Positions 13,526-14,704 of a DNA stretch of 14,704 nt are shown piece after piece. The DNA comes from Spirochaetaceae bacterium (GTDB taxonomy: Bacteria > Spirochaetota > Spirochaetia > Treponematales > Breznakiellaceae). The DNA lies in contig JAITNZ010000058.1 in NCBI GenBank assembly GCA_031290205.1, positions 1 to 14,704 on the forward strand. The letters are read 5' to 3'. Numbering within the stretch: position 1 is the first letter of the stretch; every line of letters starts with the position of its first letter. Under the pieces are notes generated by a model. The model worked only from the letters and a program-made list of their open reading frames with translations. It was not told where the DNA came from and did not search any database. Both the position numbers and the translations under genes were made by a program.

Positions 13526-13559
13526 GCTTGAAGAATTCTGTTCAAGGAATTCTTCAAGC
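13526..13559. terminator. 13-bp perfect hairpin overlapping the 3' end of the nuclease pseudogene
   Basis: GCTTGAAGAATTC (13526-13538) pairs exactly with GAATTCTTCAAGC (13547-13559) around an 8-base loop. It ends one base before the stop codon (13525-13523) and encodes the last residues, from LEEFLEQ to the terminal serines. There is no U-tract after it on the minus strand. It may stabilise or end the message. Confidence 0.5.
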
Positions 13560-13600
13560 GTGCCGCCATTCTTGAAAAATTGCACGAGATCATCTTTGCC

Positions 13601-13744
13601 CTGCTGAATGCCCTGCTGCATGCCTTGCTGAATGCCTTGCTGCATGCCTTGCTGCATGCCTTGCTGCATGCCCTGCTGAATGCCCTGCTGAATGCCTTGC
13701 TGCATGCCCTGCTGCATGCCCTGCTGCATGCCTTGCTGAATGCC
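13601..13744 (-). repeat. Twelve tandem 12-bp units encoding G-(I/M)-Q-Q
   Basis: Twelve in-frame copies of a 12-base unit (coding strand GGCATGCAGCAG and variants) give 48 residues of GMQQ/GIQQ, with decayed units at both ends (AIQK before, GKDD after). Gly-x-Gln-Gln tails near the C-terminus are seen in this nuclease family. Unit variants (I versus M; C versus T at the Gly codon) are scattered, consistent with slippage or unequal exchange. Confidence 0.95.
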
Positions 13745-14362
13745 CTTCTGAATTGCAAAGGCAGTGCGGGCTTGTTCGTCGCGCCACGCCCTCTCGCGTA
13801 AAGAATACTCACGGCGGACTGCGTCGTCCGCGCTTACCCTATACAGTTCCTTTACCGCTGTCTCCATTACTTCGTTTTCTGCCGCTAACATTTTTAGTTC
13901 CTCCTCATTCTCTACATTTATGAATTTTAACCACATCCAGACATCCGTTTGGTCGGAGTTTATCGGCACCTTCGGTAATTCAAGCACATGTATTTCTTCG
14001 ACATCGCCAAAATAGGTGTTGTCGACGGGGTCGTGCTGTCGAAAACAATGATGATAGCGTCCCGAATCGCCGCCTTCTATAAAATTGAAGTCGGCTATCG
14101 TTATGCTTATCACCTTTTTGACATTGTCATACCAGTCGCCCTTTCTAAGCTGACCTGCCAGCATTTCTGCTTTGTAATAGCAGATGCGCTCAAAAATATT
14201 TGCCGTCTCTGCCACCTGTAATTCAATCTCAAGGTGCTTCCCTCTCTTTGTCCTAAGCCGAATGTCAAGTATGCAAAGCTTGTCATCCTTGAACTCCCTC
14301 TTTAAGTGAGGGTCGAGAAACTCGACATCAAACTCGTCGTCCGCAAATCGAAGTACCGGGGG

Positions 14363-14488
14363 AAGGCTTTCTCGGTCGGCGCACGACGCGCTTTCGCGCA
14401 CGCGCTGCCGCCATGCTCCTAACCGCGCGCTTTGCTGTAGGGCATCGCCTTCTGCGTGAACCGCTGTTTTCTTCGTAAAAGCAAGGCT
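14363..14488 (-). mobile_element. Roughly 120-bp insertion in the nuclease gene, possible small non-autonomous element
   Basis: The segment is bounded by AGCCTT direct repeats (coding strand), begins GCTTTTAC and ends GAGAAAGC, giving imperfect terminal inverted repeats of about 5 of 6 bases. It is GC-rich with alternating GCGCG motifs that can fold locally, unlike the flanking coding DNA. No protein is encoded with conviction. Its 3' part resembles 13468-13432. The boundaries are inferred from where family homology breaks. Confidence 0.45.
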
Positions 14489-14607
14489 GGAAGCGGCTGT
14501 AGTGCGCGTTCGTCACCGAAAATCAGCTTAAACAAAAAATCGTTTTTCGGTAACAGAATTTCCCTGCCATCTGTTGTTTTAATATCACGCATGACTGAAT
14601 ATAGCAT

Positions 14608-14704
14608 ATCGAGCTAATCGAGTAAAGATGCACAAGGGAGCGGGCAGCAGTTCCGAATTCAACCACGAACCTCACGAACAACACGAACGGAAGGCGCAAT
14701 GAAT
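14608..14704 (+). repeat. Upstream flank with CACGAAC-type repeat, copy 2 (core 14646-14688)
   Basis: AGCAGTTCCGAATTC runs directly into AACCACGAAC, CTCACGAAC and AACACGAAC. Relative to the copy at 13213-13262 it lacks a 7-base spacer and has a few base changes; the orientation is the same. No gene is seen in this terminal stretch. Confidence 0.8.

Larger units (their letters stand above)
13523..14607 (-). pseudogene. Rpn family (PD-(D/E)XK) nuclease / putative transposase, disrupted near its 5' end
   Basis: The N-terminal part (REILLPKNDFLFKLIFGDER) reads in one frame from 14607 or from the second ATG at 14592, and stops at 14421-14419. The body resumes two frames away: VLRFADDEF, DPHLKREFKDDKL, CILDIRLRTK, HLEIELQV (the PD-(D/E)XK core with its acidic and E-x-Q residues), then a helical region and the GMQQ repeats. 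Between GDER and DPHLKREF there are 191 bases where the family needs about 72. AGCCTT flanks a 120-base step (14488-14483 and 14368-14363); removing it restores ...LPAF, and one further missing C in a C-run would restore ...LPAFPPVLRF. So an insertion plus a 1-base deletion, or an equivalent pair of lesions, inactivated it. A GTG at 14401 opens the body frame but lacks the N-terminal part. TGCTATATT overlaps the first ATG, favouring 14592 as the original start. Confidence 0.85.

Noticed and set aside
13580..13801. Plus-strand open frame rich in ALLHALLNALL repeats
   Set aside because: It is the antisense shadow of the GMQQ tandem repeat of the nuclease pseudogene; no ribosome site and no independent support.
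13522..14401. The 292-codon GTG-initiated frame as an intact nuclease gene
   Set aside because: It lacks the conserved LPKNDF...GDER start, which lies upstream in another frame; the first 15 codons come from inserted DNA.

Overview
The window looks like a piece of a spirochaete chromosome, most probably Treponema-like. Three things point there: a canonical flagellar export protein FliP, a PD-(D/E)XK (Rpn-type) nuclease pseudogene of a family that is abundant in treponemes, and a very large secreted beta-repeat protein ending in a FlgD-like Ig domain. The lineage is inferred from gene content only; no rRNA or other phylogenetic marker is present. All genes lie on the minus strand, so transcription runs from high to low coordinates.

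In transcription order: (1) 14.6-13.5 kb, a broken Rpn nuclease/putative transposase gene with twelve 12-bp tandem repeats near its 3' end and a roughly 120-bp insertion near its 5' end. (2) 13.5-13.15 kb, a gene-free stretch with Cac-Gaac-type repeats (a second copy lies on the far side of the nuclease) and a G-rich array. (3) 13.15-12.3 kb, fliP standing alone without fliO, fliQ or fliR. (4) 12.25-4.3 kb, one gene of about 2,650 codons for a secreted beta-solenoid protein, built around an internal duplication of about 570-620 residues with three WxG...NW modules. (5) 4.3-4.06 kb, a non-coding gap with a 10-bp hairpin and a plausible promoter. (6) 4.06-0.12 kb, a probable metal-homeostasis cluster: a 34-residue membrane peptide gene, a DUF2318 four-cysteine protein overlapping it by 4 bp, a Cu(+)-type P1B ATPase (CopA), and a lipoprotein of unknown role. 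(7) 0.12-0 kb, a 12-bp hairpin resembling an IS200/IS605 end and a 21-base C tract.

Two themes are not explained by the genes. First, every C/G homopolymer of 7 or more (21, 8, 13, 9 and 7 bases) has its G's on the coding strand, and four of the five lie inside genes; the 13-base run in copA is in frame just before the catalytic GDGIND loop, so a one-base slip would switch copA off. Second, both gaps around copA carry G-quadruplex-like arrays arranged as inverted pairs. None of this could be checked against a database here; family names come from recognised motifs.
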